This document shows, in pieces, positions 49,056 through 56,782 of a stretch of DNA of 64,000 bases. Position numbers and translations under genes: made by a program. How positions within the stretch are numbered: the stretch's first letter is position 1; every line of letters begins with the position of its first letter. This DNA comes from Butyricicoccus sp. OM04-18BH (lineage in GTDB: Bacteria; Bacillota; Clostridia; Oscillospirales; Butyricicoccaceae), in the NCBI RefSeq assembly GCF_003481705.1, contig NZ_QULN01000003.1:1-64000 (forward strand), in the 5' to 3' direction. Below the pieces are notes generated by a model that was not told where the DNA came from, did not search any database, and saw only the letters and a list, made by a program, of their open reading frames with translations.

Positions 49056-49571
49056 TTACTTCCTTACAAAACTCTCTTTCCGCAGCAGCGCGCCGTCCTC
49101 ATCGACCAGCTCGAGCGTGCGGACCATGCCGCCCTCGATGTCGAGCCGCGCATAGCTCGCCGGGCCGCCGCGCGGCAGGCTGATGCTGCCGGGATTGCAC
49201 ACGAAAACGCCCTGTTCTCTCTCGGCCATCATGCGGTGCGTATGGCCGAAAAACGCAAACGAGCAGCCCTCTTCCCTCGCCCTTGCGGGCACAAGGCCGC
49301 TGTGCAGCATGGATACGCGCTCCCGATGGCCGTGGGTCAGGTACATGCGCACGCCGCCGACCGTCACGACCGCGAACAGCGGAACATCCATGTCAAAGTC
49401 GTTATTGCCGCGCACATGATAGATGGTAAGCGCCGGAAAAGCGCGGCGGATGTCATCCGCGTCGTCGGTATGATCTCCGAGATGGAGCACGGCGTCCGGC
49501 TTTTCGCGCTCGATGGCGTAGGCCATCGACATGTTATACCCATGCGAGTCTGAAAAAACCAGAACCTTCAC
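49056..49571 (-). CDS. Metallophosphoesterase, YfcE/MJ0936 family
   Basis: A 171-residue phosphodiesterase with all metal motifs: FSDSHG (9-12), LHLGDHTDD, VRGNNDFD, LTHGHRERV and FGHTHRMM. Members hydrolyse cyclic or phosphodiester substrates. Located just upstream of coaX (12-base gap), so probably co-transcribed. ATG 49571. Confidence 0.9.
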   Translation of the reverse strand: MKVLVFSDSHGYNMSMAYAIEREKPDAVLHLGDHTDDADDIRRAFPALTIYHVRGNNDFDMDVPLFAVVTVGGVRMYLTHGHRERVSMLHSGLVPARAREEGCSFAFFGHTHRMMAEREQGVFVCNPGSISLPRGGPASYARLDIEGGMVRTLELVDEDGALLRKESFVRK

Positions 49572-49772
49572 GCACTTTCCTTCCTTTCGCCCTGCGGCAC
49601 ATATAGCGTTATTTTACACCGCGAGGCGGTCGTTGTAAAGCACAAATCAAAAATTCACAGGAATTTTTGATGAAATTTCCCGCTGTCCGTCCCGGCACGC
49701 TCCGCGCCGCAGGGAACTTTTCCGTACCCTGCGCATACATTATAAGGAGAACCTTTGGAAGGAGCGATCTTC

Positions 49773-50054
49773 ATGTCCGATACGAACGACATCCTGAGAA
49801 AACTTGCCGCCCAGGCAGGCGGCGAGGCCGCGCTTTCCGCTCTGGAGCGCGCGCTTTCGAGCGCCGACGGCCGCAGAGCAGTCAGCAGCCTTTCCGCGTC
49901 GCACGAGGCGCTGCTGCGCGCCGCCGCCGACCGTGCCGCTTCGGGCGACCTGTCCGCTGCCCGTGCGCTCGCACGCAGCCTCGCCGCCACCCCGGAGGGC
50001 GCAAGGCTCGCCGACGCCCTGCGCCGCAGCATGGGAGGGTCGAGCCGTGGATAA
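49773..50054 (+). CDS. Small Ala-rich helical protein, first of three-gene cluster
   Basis: Ninety-three residues from ATG 49773 (GGAAGGAG before it). Ala/Leu/Arg-rich, predicted helical (ALSALERALSSADGRRAVSS, RAAADRAASGDLSAARALAR). Its stop overlaps the next GTG start. No family recognised; the composition and clustering with two other small proteins suggests a small multi-protein complex. Confidence 0.65.
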   Translation: MSDTNDILRKLAAQAGGEAALSALERALSSADGRRAVSSLSASHEALLRAAADRAASGDLSAARALARSLAATPEGARLADALRRSMGGSSRG

Positions 50055-50403
50055 CGATGCCCTTTCCGGCCTGCTGAACGATCCGGAAGCACTTCAGAAC
50101 GCGCTCCGGTCGGTCTCCTCGCTGCTCGGTGCGTCCGATGCGGGCGGCGCACCGGACGCCGTCTCCCCGGCCGATGACCCGGAAGCACAGCTCCTCCCGG
50201 TCATCACCGGCATCATGCAGAGCGGCCGCGCCGCCGTCCGGCCGGAAAAGCGGGCGCTCCTGAGCGCACTGCGGCCGTTCGTCGCAGAGGACGTCGCGTC
50301 CCAGTTCGACCGGGCGCTCCGCCTCGCCGGCATGGCAGGCATGGCACGCGCCGCGCTGGGACAGCTCGAGCACCGCGCAGAAGGAGGCGAGCATTCTGTA
50401 TAA
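50047..50403 (+). CDS. Small helical protein, second of three-gene cluster
   Basis: A 118-residue protein from GTG 50047 (GGGAGGG upstream). It has LSGLLNDPEALQNALRSVSS, a Pro/Asp linker, then LPVITGIMQSGRAAVRPEKR and DVASQFDRALRLAGM helices. GTG overlaps the previous stop by eight bases. Function unknown. Confidence 0.65.
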   Translation: MDNDALSGLLNDPEALQNALRSVSSLLGASDAGGAPDAVSPADDPEAQLLPVITGIMQSGRAAVRPEKRALLSALRPFVAEDVASQFDRALRLAGMAGMARAALGQLEHRAEGGEHSV

Positions 50404-50602
50404 CCGTTATCTGGCCGAGAGCACGCCGTCCGCCGCACCCGAAACGCCGCCGCTTTCCCCGCTCCTGCCATCGCTGCCGCGCCTTGACCGCGACGCGCTC
50501 ATCACGCTCGCCGCCGCCTTTTTTCTGCTGACCGACGGCGACCGCGGTACAGACTGGGAAAGCGTCATTCTGGCCGGCATCCTGCTGTTTCTCGGGTTCT
50601 GA
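50393..50602 (+). CDS. Small membrane-associated protein with non-ATG start, third of cluster
   Basis: Sixty-eight to 69 residues. GAAGGAGG precedes an ATT (50393) or CTG (50396) start; the latter is eight bases from GGAGG. After a Pro-rich part (ESTPSAAPETPPLSPLLPSL) come two hydrophobic stretches: LITLAAAFFLLTDGD and ESVILAGILLFLGF at the C-terminus. It overlaps the previous stop. Likely a membrane partner of the two upstream proteins. Start codon choice needs N-terminal data. Confidence 0.55.
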   Translation: MLYNRYLAESTPSAAPETPPLSPLLPSLPRLDRDALITLAAAFFLLTDGDRGTDWESVILAGILLFLGF

Positions 50603-50640
50603 GAGAAAAAGGGCGAGCTATGCGCTCACCCTTTCTCGTT
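50603..50640 (+). terminator. Terminator after the three-gene cluster
   Basis: GAGAAAAAGGG..GAGC / GCTC..CCCTTTCTC arms followed by GTTTTTATCCCTTTTTC; serves the plus cluster and abuts the convergent rsmA end. Confidence 0.75.
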
Positions 50641-50641
50641 T

Positions 50642-51511
50642 TTATCCCTTTTTCAGCTTTTCGGATGCAAGATCCGCCAGTCTTGCGTAATCCGCAAGGC
50701 TGAGGCGTTCGCCGCGGATGCGCGCGTCCAGACCTGCCGCCTCGACGAGCGCAACGATCTCCTCCTTGCTCATTGCGCTCGCGAGCACCGGGCCGAGGGC
50801 GTTGACGAGCGTCTTACGGCGCATATTGAACGCAGCGCGGACCAGCGCGAAGAACAGCTTTTCGTCGCGCGTCTCGACCGCAGGCTGCGCGAGCGGCGTG
50901 AGCTTCAGCACCGCTGAGTCCACCTTCGGCCGCGGCACGAAGCAGTCCGCCGGTACGTCGAACAGGATCTCCGCCTTCGCGTGGTACTGTACATAGATCG
51001 AGAACGCGGAATACGCCGATGTGCCCGGCGCGGCACAGATGCGCTCCGCGACCTCCTTCTGCACCATGACCGTGATATGCTCGAACGCGCCGCTTTCCAT
51101 GAGTGCGGTGATCGCAGGGGTCGTGATGTAGTACGGCAGGTTTGCGCAGGCGACCGCCCTGCCCTCACCGAACTTCTCGCGGCACAGCGCGGCAAGATCG
51201 AGCGCGAGCACGTCGCCCTGCACGACCTCAAAGTTGTCGAACTCTGCCATGGTCTCCGCAAGGACCGGCAGCAGCGCACGGTCAAGCTCGACCGAAACAA
51301 CGTGCTCCGCGCGGCGGCACAGCTCTGCCGTCAGACAGCCCATGCCCGGCCCGACCTCAACAACGTTCCCGGCCTCGCGCGCGCCGCTCATCTCCGCGAT
51401 GCGCTCGGGAACCGTGATGTCGGTCAGGAAGTTCTGACCGAGCGACTTGGAAAAGTGGAATCCGTGGCGGCCAAGCACCGCGCGGATGGTTTCGATATCA
51501 CATAAATTCAT
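50642..51511 (-). CDS. rsmA: 16S rRNA dimethyladenosine transferase
   Basis: A 289-residue KsgA/RsmA enzyme that dimethylates A1518 and A1519. AdoMet motif VVEVGPGMGCLTAELCRRAE, catalytic NLPYYITTPAITALM, and C-terminal FVPRPKVDSAVLKLTP. Normal length. ATG 51511. Confidence 0.95.
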   Translation of the reverse strand: MNLCDIETIRAVLGRHGFHFSKSLGQNFLTDITVPERIAEMSGAREAGNVVEVGPGMGCLTAELCRRAEHVVSVELDRALLPVLAETMAEFDNFEVVQGDVLALDLAALCREKFGEGRAVACANLPYYITTPAITALMESGAFEHITVMVQKEVAERICAAPGTSAYSAFSIYVQYHAKAEILFDVPADCFVPRPKVDSAVLKLTPLAQPAVETRDEKLFFALVRAAFNMRRKTLVNALGPVLASAMSKEEIVALVEAAGLDARIRGERLSLADYARLADLASEKLKKG

Positions 51512-51553
51512 TGCATTCTCCCATAAAGTATCTCATTACAGTATCTTATGCCC

Positions 51554-51585
51554 GAAAAAAGCCGGCGACCCTGTGCCGCCGGCTT
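51554..51585 (-). terminator. Terminator after hpf
   Basis: AAGCCGGCG / CGCCGGCTT arms on the minus strand followed by TTTTTTCGG, shortly after the hpf stop. Confidence 0.85.
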
Positions 51586-51628
51586 ATCGTTTCTATGTAT
51601 GCCCGCGCATTGCTGCGTGACGGGAAGG

Positions 51629-52156
51629 TTATTCCTCGCTCTCGATCAGACCATAGCCGCCTGCGGCGCGCTTGTAGACGACCGCGTGGGTGTTGTCGTT
51701 CTCCGAGTTGCGGAAGAAGTAGAACTGGTGATCCAGCAGATTCATCTGGAGGATCGCTTCCTCGACGCTCATCGGCTTGACATCAAATCTCTTGCGGCGG
51801 ACTACGTCGAAATCGTCCTCAGCAAGCGCAGCCTGCTGCTCGGCGATCTTGTCGAACGCACCCTCGCGCAGACGCTTCCCGAGACGGGTCTTGTGCTTGC
51901 GGATCTGGCGCTCGATGCTGCTTACCGCACCGTCTACGGACGCGAACATATCGCTCGTCGTCTCCTCGGCGCGAACGACCAGACCGACCTGACGCACCGT
52001 AACTTCCACTGTCTGCTTGCCGCGCAGTTCGCTGAAGGTAAGAGTCGTGTCAGAGTCCTGCTGGAAGTAGCGATCCAGCTTCTCTACCTTGCGCAGCGCG
52101 TATGTACGCAGATCGTCGTCAATCTTCATTTTTCTCTCGACGATGGTGAACTTCAT
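51629..52156 (-). CDS. hpf: Ribosome hibernation promoting factor (long form)
   Basis: A 175-residue long HPF from ATG 52156 (TAGGAGATG before it; the frame opens to 52279). N-terminal S30AE domain (MKFTIVERKMKIDDDLRTYA, TLTFSELRGKQTVEVTVRQV) and the C-terminal dimerising domain (RKRFDVKPMSVEEAILQMNL, LDHQFYFFRNSEN). It dimerises 70S ribosomes into 100S in stationary phase. Promoter at 52250-52279. Confidence 0.93.
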   Translation of the reverse strand: MKFTIVERKMKIDDDLRTYALRKVEKLDRYFQQDSDTTLTFSELRGKQTVEVTVRQVGLVVRAEETTSDMFASVDGAVSSIERQIRKHKTRLGKRLREGAFDKIAEQQAALAEDDFDVVRRKRFDVKPMSVEEAILQMNLLDHQFYFFRNSENDNTHAVVYKRAAGGYGLIESEE

Positions 52157-52249
52157 AACATCATCTCCTAACGGGCGTAACCGCCCATGATACTTGCACC
52201 TTCCGGGCGGAAACCCTGACCGAAAGGCATATGGGGTTTTGCTATCTTC

Positions 52250-52279
52250 AGTATAGCACAACCTATGCAACTTGTCCAA
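52250..52279 (-). promoter_or_regulatory. Promoter of hpf
   Basis: TTGGAC (52274-52279), 18-base spacer ending TGC, TATACT (52250-52255) on the minus strand; extended -10. Confidence 0.65.
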
Positions 52280-52338
52280 CAGATTTTACAAAGTTCACAG
52301 TTTGTTCAGCAAATTTAACTACATCCCTGCCGGGCGTA

Positions 52339-53181
52339 TCAGATCTCGCCCTCTGCGTGGCGCGTCACGTGGCAGGAGATGTTGACGACGCACGGCAGAC
52401 CTGCGATGTGCGTGCCGAACGGCTCGATCGCGCAGGAGAGCGCAGTCACGGTGCCGCCGAGGCCCTGCGGACCGACGCCGGAGGCGTTTACTTTGTCGAG
52501 GATGCGCTGCTCCATGTCGGCGTACAGCGGATCTGCGTTATGCTCGCCCACGGTGCGCAGCAGCGCTCGCTTGGCGAGATAGGCCGCCTTGTCGCTCGTG
52601 CCGCCGAGGCCGACGCCGATCACGATCGGCGGACAGGGGTTAGAGCCTGCGCCGATGCAGGCGTCCGCGATAAAGTCGATGATCTGCTCCTGCGTTGCCG
52701 CCGGGGTGAACATCTTCATCTTCGTCATGTTCTCCGAGCCGAAGCCCTTGGGCGCGACCGTGATCTTCACCCTGTCGCCCGGCACCATCGAGGTATACAG
52801 GATGCACGGGGTGTTGTCGTTGGTGTTCTCGCGGCGCAGCGGATCGCCGACGACCGACAGGCGCAGATAGCCGTCGATATAGCCGCGGCGCACGCCTTCC
52901 GTGACGGCGTCCTCAAACGAGCCGCCGGTCAGATGCACATCCTGTCCAATCTCCGCGAACACGATGGCCATGCCGGTGTCCTGGCAGACCGGAACGTTGT
53001 TCTCGCGCGCCAGATCGCAGTTCGCGATCATCTCGCCGAAGATCTCGCGGCCGAGCGGAGACTGCTCGCTCTGCTGACCGTCCACGAAGGCCTGCCGCAG
53101 ATCGGCCGGCAGATAGTAGTTTGCGTCGATGCACAGCTTGCGCACCAGTGCCGTTACCTCAGAAACGTCGATTGTCCTCAT
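52339..53181 (-). CDS. Fumarate hydratase class I, alpha subunit
   Basis: A 280-residue iron-sulfur lyase subunit: MIANCDLARENNVPVCQDTG, NTNDNTPCILYTSMVPGDRV, CIGAGSNPCPPIVIGVGLGG, and HIAGLPCVVNISCHVTRH. These are the Cys-bearing blocks of the alpha half of two-subunit fumarases (FumA N-domain/TtdA type). No beta subunit follows, and the gene instead overlaps an amidohydrolase by four bases. The partner must lie elsewhere. Confidence 0.88.
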   Translation of the reverse strand: MRTIDVSEVTALVRKLCIDANYYLPADLRQAFVDGQQSEQSPLGREIFGEMIANCDLARENNVPVCQDTGMAIVFAEIGQDVHLTGGSFEDAVTEGVRRGYIDGYLRLSVVGDPLRRENTNDNTPCILYTSMVPGDRVKITVAPKGFGSENMTKMKMFTPAATQEQIIDFIADACIGAGSNPCPPIVIGVGLGGTSDKAAYLAKRALLRTVGEHNADPLYADMEQRILDKVNASGVGPQGLGGTVTALSCAIEPFGTHIAGLPCVVNISCHVTRHAEGEI

Positions 53182-54350
53182 CTTGTCCTCCTGTATTCCG
53201 GTGTGCCGTTTACGAAAACAGCCTTCACCTGGGTTGCAATATCGAGCGGATCCCCGCTCCAGAGCACGCAGTCCGCGTCCAGACCGGCGCGCAGGCTGCC
53301 GATACGGTCGTCCAGACCGGCGATCTTCGCCGGAACAGCCGTCACCGCACGCAGCGCATCGGTTTTATCCATGCCTGCGCGGACCGCGAGCATAACCGCT
53401 ACCGGCAGCAGGCGCAGGGGAATTTCCGGATGGTCGACCGTAATGGCGGTCGGGATGCCGGCCTTCGCGAGAATGCCGGGTGCCTCGTCGGTCAGATTTT
53501 TGATCTCGGGCTTGGAGCGGTCGGTCATGTACGGGCCGCACACCACGGGGACATTCTCCTCCGCGATGAGGTCCGCGACCAGATGCGCCTCCGTTCCGTG
53601 GATGATGACCGGGCGCAGGCCGAACTCCTTCGAGATGCGCAGCGCGGTGAAAATGTCGTCCGCGCGATGCGCATGAAAATGCGCCTCGATGCTGCCGTTC
53701 AGCACCGGGAGCAGCGCCTCCATCTTGCCGTCGTAATCCGGCTCCTCGTGGTCGTCGTCTACCTCGGCGCGCGCCTTGCGCGAGAGATATTCGCGGCCCT
53801 TGTACAGCTCGTCCCGGATGAGCGCGGCGGTAGCCATGCGCGTGACCGGGGTCTCGTCCTTGTCGTGGTAGACCGACTTCGGATTTTCGCCGAGGGCGAA
53901 TTTCATCGCGAGCGGCGCCTTGACGATCATGTCGTCGATGCGCCGACCGGCGGTCTTGATGAGCGCGATCTGGCCGCCGATGGCGTTCGCGCTGCCGGGC
54001 GAAACGCCTGCCGCCGTCACGCCGGCCTCGAGCGCCTCGCGGAAGGCGTGGTCCATCGGGTTGACCGCGTCGATGGCGCGCATCTGCGGCGTGACGGGGT
54101 CGGTATCCTCGTTGCCGTCCGCGCCCTCGAAGCCCAGACCGTCCTCATACAGACCGAGGTGGGAATGGATGTCGATGAGGCCGGGCGTCAGCACGCCGCC
54201 CTCGCCGTCGAGCACCTCGCTGCACGCAGGGGGCTCGCCCTCGCCGAGCGCGTCGATTTTTCCGTTTTTCAGCAGAACCCAGCCGAAAAACCGGCTGTTT
54301 TTGTCGTCCATTGTCAGAATGGTTACATTTTTGATCAGAATTTCTTTCAT
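53178..54350 (-). CDS. Amidohydrolase family protein
   Basis: A 390-residue TIM-barrel amidohydrolase from ATG 54350 (the frame opens to 54425). Metal motif TPGLIDIHSHLGLYEDG, then GSIEAHFHAHRADDIFTALR, GLRPVIIHGTEAHLVADLI, and AITVDHPEIP, with an N-terminal beta-sandwich. Similar to imidazolonepropionase/dihydroorotase-like hydrolases found in Clostridia; exact substrate unknown. Divergent from a probable small RNA. Ends overlapping the fumarase gene. Confidence 0.8.
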   Translation of the reverse strand: MKEILIKNVTILTMDDKNSRFFGWVLLKNGKIDALGEGEPPACSEVLDGEGGVLTPGLIDIHSHLGLYEDGLGFEGADGNEDTDPVTPQMRAIDAVNPMDHAFREALEAGVTAAGVSPGSANAIGGQIALIKTAGRRIDDMIVKAPLAMKFALGENPKSVYHDKDETPVTRMATAALIRDELYKGREYLSRKARAEVDDDHEEPDYDGKMEALLPVLNGSIEAHFHAHRADDIFTALRISKEFGLRPVIIHGTEAHLVADLIAEENVPVVCGPYMTDRSKPEIKNLTDEAPGILAKAGIPTAITVDHPEIPLRLLPVAVMLAVRAGMDKTDALRAVTAVPAKIAGLDDRIGSLRAGLDADCVLWSGDPLDIATQVKAVFVNGTPEYRRTR

Positions 54351-54369
54351 GAAAACCTCAGAATCGCTG

Positions 54370-54398
54370 TTGACAGATATGGTATTATATGGTATATT
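54370..54398 (+). promoter_or_regulatory. Strong consensus promoter for a small RNA
   Basis: TTGACA (54370-54375), 17 bases, TATATT (54393-54398) on the plus strand, facing away from the amidohydrolase and toward a hairpin and terminator with no ORF between. Confidence 0.8.
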
Positions 54399-54403
54399 TA
54401 TCA

Positions 54404-54490
54404 TGGCAGCAGGGAAAGCTGCCATGCACCGTTCATATCTTTATCCCCACACTTCGGCGCCCCTTTTGAACAAGGGGCGCATTTTTTTGC
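54404..54490 (+). ncRNA. Probable small RNA, about 85 nt
   Basis: Starts near 54405, about seven bases after the -10. It opens with an 8-bp hairpin ATGGCAGC/GCTGCCAT whose loop is AGGGAAA, then a pyrimidine-rich single-stranded stretch, then a strong terminator GGCGCCCCTT/AAGGGGCGC followed by TTTTTTT. There is no ORF of coding length and no known RNA family recognised. It is between an amidohydrolase (divergent) and an S1-domain gene. Confidence 0.6.
54459..54490 (+). terminator. Terminator of the small RNA
   Basis: GCGCCCCTT / AAGGGGCGC arms around TTGAAC-type loop, then ATTTTTTT on the plus strand. Confidence 0.9.
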
Positions 54491-54519
54491 GCCGGGACGG
54501 CTGTGGGTGCTCCGCGTCC

Positions 54520-54585
54520 GCTCATAAAAACAAAACCGAGGCAGTTCGTCCCCGGTTTTGAACCGGCCGCAAGCCGGTTTTACTG
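54520..54585 (-). terminator. Tandem terminators after the S1-domain gene
   Basis: On the minus strand, AACCGGC..GCCGGTT then AAAACCG..CGGTTTT with a following TTTTTAT, directly after the S1 gene stop. Confidence 0.75.
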
Positions 54586-54586
54586 C

Positions 54587-55054
54587 TTATCTGCGGCGGC
54601 GCGAACCGTTCTTGCGGTCGGTCGCGTGACGCACGTCCGCCTGACGGCTTTCGCTGTCCGTCATGAACGCCTTGAGCTTATCCTCAAAGGTCATGGTAGA
54701 AGGATCCTTCGGCGCCTGCTGTGCACGGCCGCGCGGCGCGCCCTCGCGGCGCTGCTGGAAACGCGGCTGACGCGGCGCGAAACCGCGGTCCGAACGCTCA
54801 TGCTGCTGACGCGGCTCCTGCGGCTGCGCCTTCTTGATGGAGAGGTTGATGCGGCCCTGCTGGTCAATGTTGATGATCTTGACCTTGACCTGCTGTCCCT
54901 CCTGCAGAAAATCCTTGATGTCGTTGACGAAGCTCGACGCCACCTCAGAGATGTGCACCATGCCCGACTTGTTCTCCGGCAGGGCTACAAATGCACCAAA
55001 CTTGGTGATGCCGGTTACCTTGCCTTCTACGATCGCTCCCACTGTCAAATCCAT
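54587..55054 (-). CDS. yabR: S1 RNA-binding domain protein (YabR-like)
   Basis: A 155-residue protein. Residues 1-73 are one S1 domain (MDLTVGAIVEGKVTGITKFG, SGMVHISEVASSFVNDIKDF). The rest is Arg/Gln-rich and probably disordered (ERSDRGFAPRQPRFQQRREG). In Bacillus yabR follows divIC, exactly as here. Likely RNA-binding; role not well defined. ATG has AACGGAGG. Confidence 0.85.
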   Translation of the reverse strand: MDLTVGAIVEGKVTGITKFGAFVALPENKSGMVHISEVASSFVNDIKDFLQEGQQVKVKIINIDQQGRINLSIKKAQPQEPRQQHERSDRGFAPRQPRFQQRREGAPRGRAQQAPKDPSTMTFEDKLKAFMTDSESRQADVRHATDRKNGSRRRR

Positions 55055-55117
55055 ATACGCTGTTTTTGCCTCCGTTTATTTTTAAGGGTAGCGCAGCTTT
55101 TTCGGCGCTGCCTTCAC

Positions 55118-55402
55118 CTACCTGCTGGACGTGTCCACGAAAACACGCTCGCCCGGTTCCGCATAATTCAGTTTCGTGCGCGCAAGCTCGGAAATATCCT
55201 CGTCGGTCAGACCGTTCTGCAGCTGCTCGCGCAGGCTGTCATTGGCTTCCTCATAGGTCTGCACCTGAATGTTGAGGTCATCGAGCTCCTGCCGCTTTGC
55301 TTTGATCTGGGCCTTGAGGGTAAAGACCGTGCCAAGCGCATAGACAGCAAGCGCCAGCATGATCACCCGGATCAGAACCAGCCTTCCGTCACGTCTTGCC
55401 AT
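55118..55402 (-). CDS. divIC: Septum formation initiator DivIC/FtsB-like
   Basis: A 94-residue bitopic division protein: one N-terminal transmembrane helix (VLIRVIMLALAVYALGTVF), a coiled coil (LKAQIKAKRQELDDLNIQVQ), and ELARTKLNYAEPGERVFVDT, the family C-terminus. It partners FtsL and DivIB at the divisome. Conserved between yabQ and yabR. Confidence 0.9.
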   Translation of the reverse strand: MARRDGRLVLIRVIMLALAVYALGTVFTLKAQIKAKRQELDDLNIQVQTYEEANDSLREQLQNGLTDEDISELARTKLNYAEPGERVFVDTSSR

Positions 55403-55406
55403 TGTC

Positions 55407-55889
55407 TCACCTCTCCTGCCGCTGAACTGATTTGCTTTTTATTTTATACCTTTTTCGCGAAAAATGGAAGGGGGTTTTGCAAACTTTTTTGCGAATTTCG
55501 CGGATTTTTTCAGCGCTCGCCCACTGAAAGCACCACCGAACGCCCCTTCCGGCCCGGTGTGCGGCCGCACGCAGCGCAGACGCCGCGCCAAGAAAGAGCG
55601 GCAGAGCCGCCGCGCTCAGGCAGACCTGCCACAGCGCTCCCCCGGCACACGCCCCGAGCAGCACGAACAGGCGCCACTGTCCGGCGGCGTTTACGATCGC
55701 GAACCGGAACGCGGCCGCGAGCATCAGCACGCAGAACAGCGCGTCGCATGCCGTCTCTCCCGCCCTTCCCGGGCAGAGCACGCGCCGCGCCGCGCGGAAC
55801 ACATCATAGCAGAGCCCCGCCCCCGCGCCGAACAGCACGCACTGCGCCAGCAGGATCAGCTGCTCGCGGTTGATATTCGCCGTCATCAT
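55407..55889 (-). CDS. yabQ: Spore cortex protein YabQ
   Basis: A 160-residue membrane protein of the YabQ family: LILLAQCVLFGAGAGLCYDV, four hydrophobic stretches (ALFCVLMLAAAFRFAIVN, LFVLLGACAGGALWQVCL), basic C-terminus. Required for spore cortex formation. ATGATG overlaps the yabP stop, and the gene order matches Bacillus. Confidence 0.88.
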   Translation of the reverse strand: MMTANINREQLILLAQCVLFGAGAGLCYDVFRAARRVLCPGRAGETACDALFCVLMLAAAFRFAIVNAAGQWRLFVLLGACAGGALWQVCLSAAALPLFLGAASALRAAAHRAGRGVRWCFQWASAEKIREIRKKVCKTPFHFSRKRYKIKSKSVQRQER

Positions 55890-56164
55890 GCGCCGAACAG
55901 GCGGCGCAGTACACCGCCGCGCGGCGGGACGGAGTCGTCATATTCAAGCAGCGAGATCTCGCCGCGCACGACCGTTTCCCCTGCATCCAGCTGTAATTTT
56001 TCCACGTGCAGCCCCTGTCCGCGCACGATCAGCATGCCCTTCCCCGTCTCGAGCAGCACCTGCTCCTCGTCAAAGCTCTGCACATCGCTGACTCCCGTCA
56101 CGCGCAGCTTTTCGCGTTCCTCCAGCAGAATGCTGTGCATCTGCGCGCCGTCGTTCTCTGCCAT
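55886..56164 (-). CDS. yabP: Sporulation protein YabP
   Basis: A 92-residue protein (MAENDGAQMHSILLEEREKL) with the YabP core RVTGVSDVQSFDEEQVLLET, GMLIVRGQGLHVEKLQLDAG, and GEISLLEYDD. Required for sporulation stage IV morphogenesis. ATG 56164 has AAAGGGG; the frame extends to 56185. The stop overlaps yabQ. Confidence 0.88.
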   Translation of the reverse strand: MAENDGAQMHSILLEEREKLRVTGVSDVQSFDEEQVLLETGKGMLIVRGQGLHVEKLQLDAGETVVRGEISLLEYDDSVPPRGGVLRRLFGA

Positions 56165-56244
56165 CGACCCGACCCCTTTCCGCAAAGCAAAAACTCTCTT
56201 TACACAGCAGTTATATGCGTGAAAGAGAGTTTTCAGAACCGGTT

Positions 56245-56487
56245 TTACAGGATTTCGCGGTACATTCCGGCGGCATCTGCCTTGAGTGCGTGCTCCGCGA
56301 TCTCGAGCACCTCGACCTTCATCGTGCGCTGGCCGAAGGCGATCTCGATGATGTCGCCCGTCTTGACCTGATAGGATGCCTTGGCGGATTTGCCGTTTAC
56401 CGTGATGCGCGCCGCGTCGCAGGCGTCGTTTGCCACCGTGCGCCGCTTGATGAGGCGCGAAACCTTGAGGTATTTGTCCAGTCTCAT
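56245..56487 (-). CDS. rqcP: S4-domain RNA-binding protein YabO (RqcP)
   Basis: An 80-residue S4-domain protein (MRLDKYLKVSRLIKRRTVAN, RITVNGKSAKASYQVKTGDI). RqcP/YabO works in ribosome-associated quality control with RqcH. It is between hup and yabP, the Bacillus-type position, and overlaps the HU gene by four bases. Confidence 0.9.
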   Translation of the reverse strand: MRLDKYLKVSRLIKRRTVANDACDAARITVNGKSAKASYQVKTGDIIEIAFGQRTMKVEVLEIAEHALKADAAGMYREIL

Positions 56488-56762
56488 TTTGCGTTCACCT
56501 TGTCCTTGAGTGTGCGGCCTGCCTTGAACACCGGCAGCGTCGCCTGTTCGATCTCGATCACCTCGCCCGTGCGCGGATTGCGTCCGCTGCGCGCCGCGCG
56601 CACCTTGGTCTCGAACGAGCCGAAGCCGCTCAGCACGAGCTTGTCGCCCTGCATCATCAGGTCTCCGATCGCCGCGAACGCCGCGTCGATGACCTTTTCC
56701 GTGTCCTTTTTGGACATATCGGTCCGCTCTGCCACGAGCGAGACAAATTCATTTTTCTTCAT
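56484..56762 (-). CDS. hup: HU-family DNA-binding protein
   Basis: A 92-residue HU protein with NKTEFV-like start (MKKNEFVSLVAERTDMSKKD), GDKLVLSGFGSFETKVRAAR and the arm GRNPRTGEVIEI, all standard. Nucleoid-associated; in Bacillus the yab cluster here carries hbs-like genes in some Clostridia. Overlaps rqcP. Confidence 0.95.
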   Translation of the reverse strand: MKKNEFVSLVAERTDMSKKDTEKVIDAAFAAIGDLMMQGDKLVLSGFGSFETKVRAARSGRNPRTGEVIEIEQATLPVFKAGRTLKDKVNAK

Positions 56763-56782
56763 CTTTATCTCCCGGATCTATG

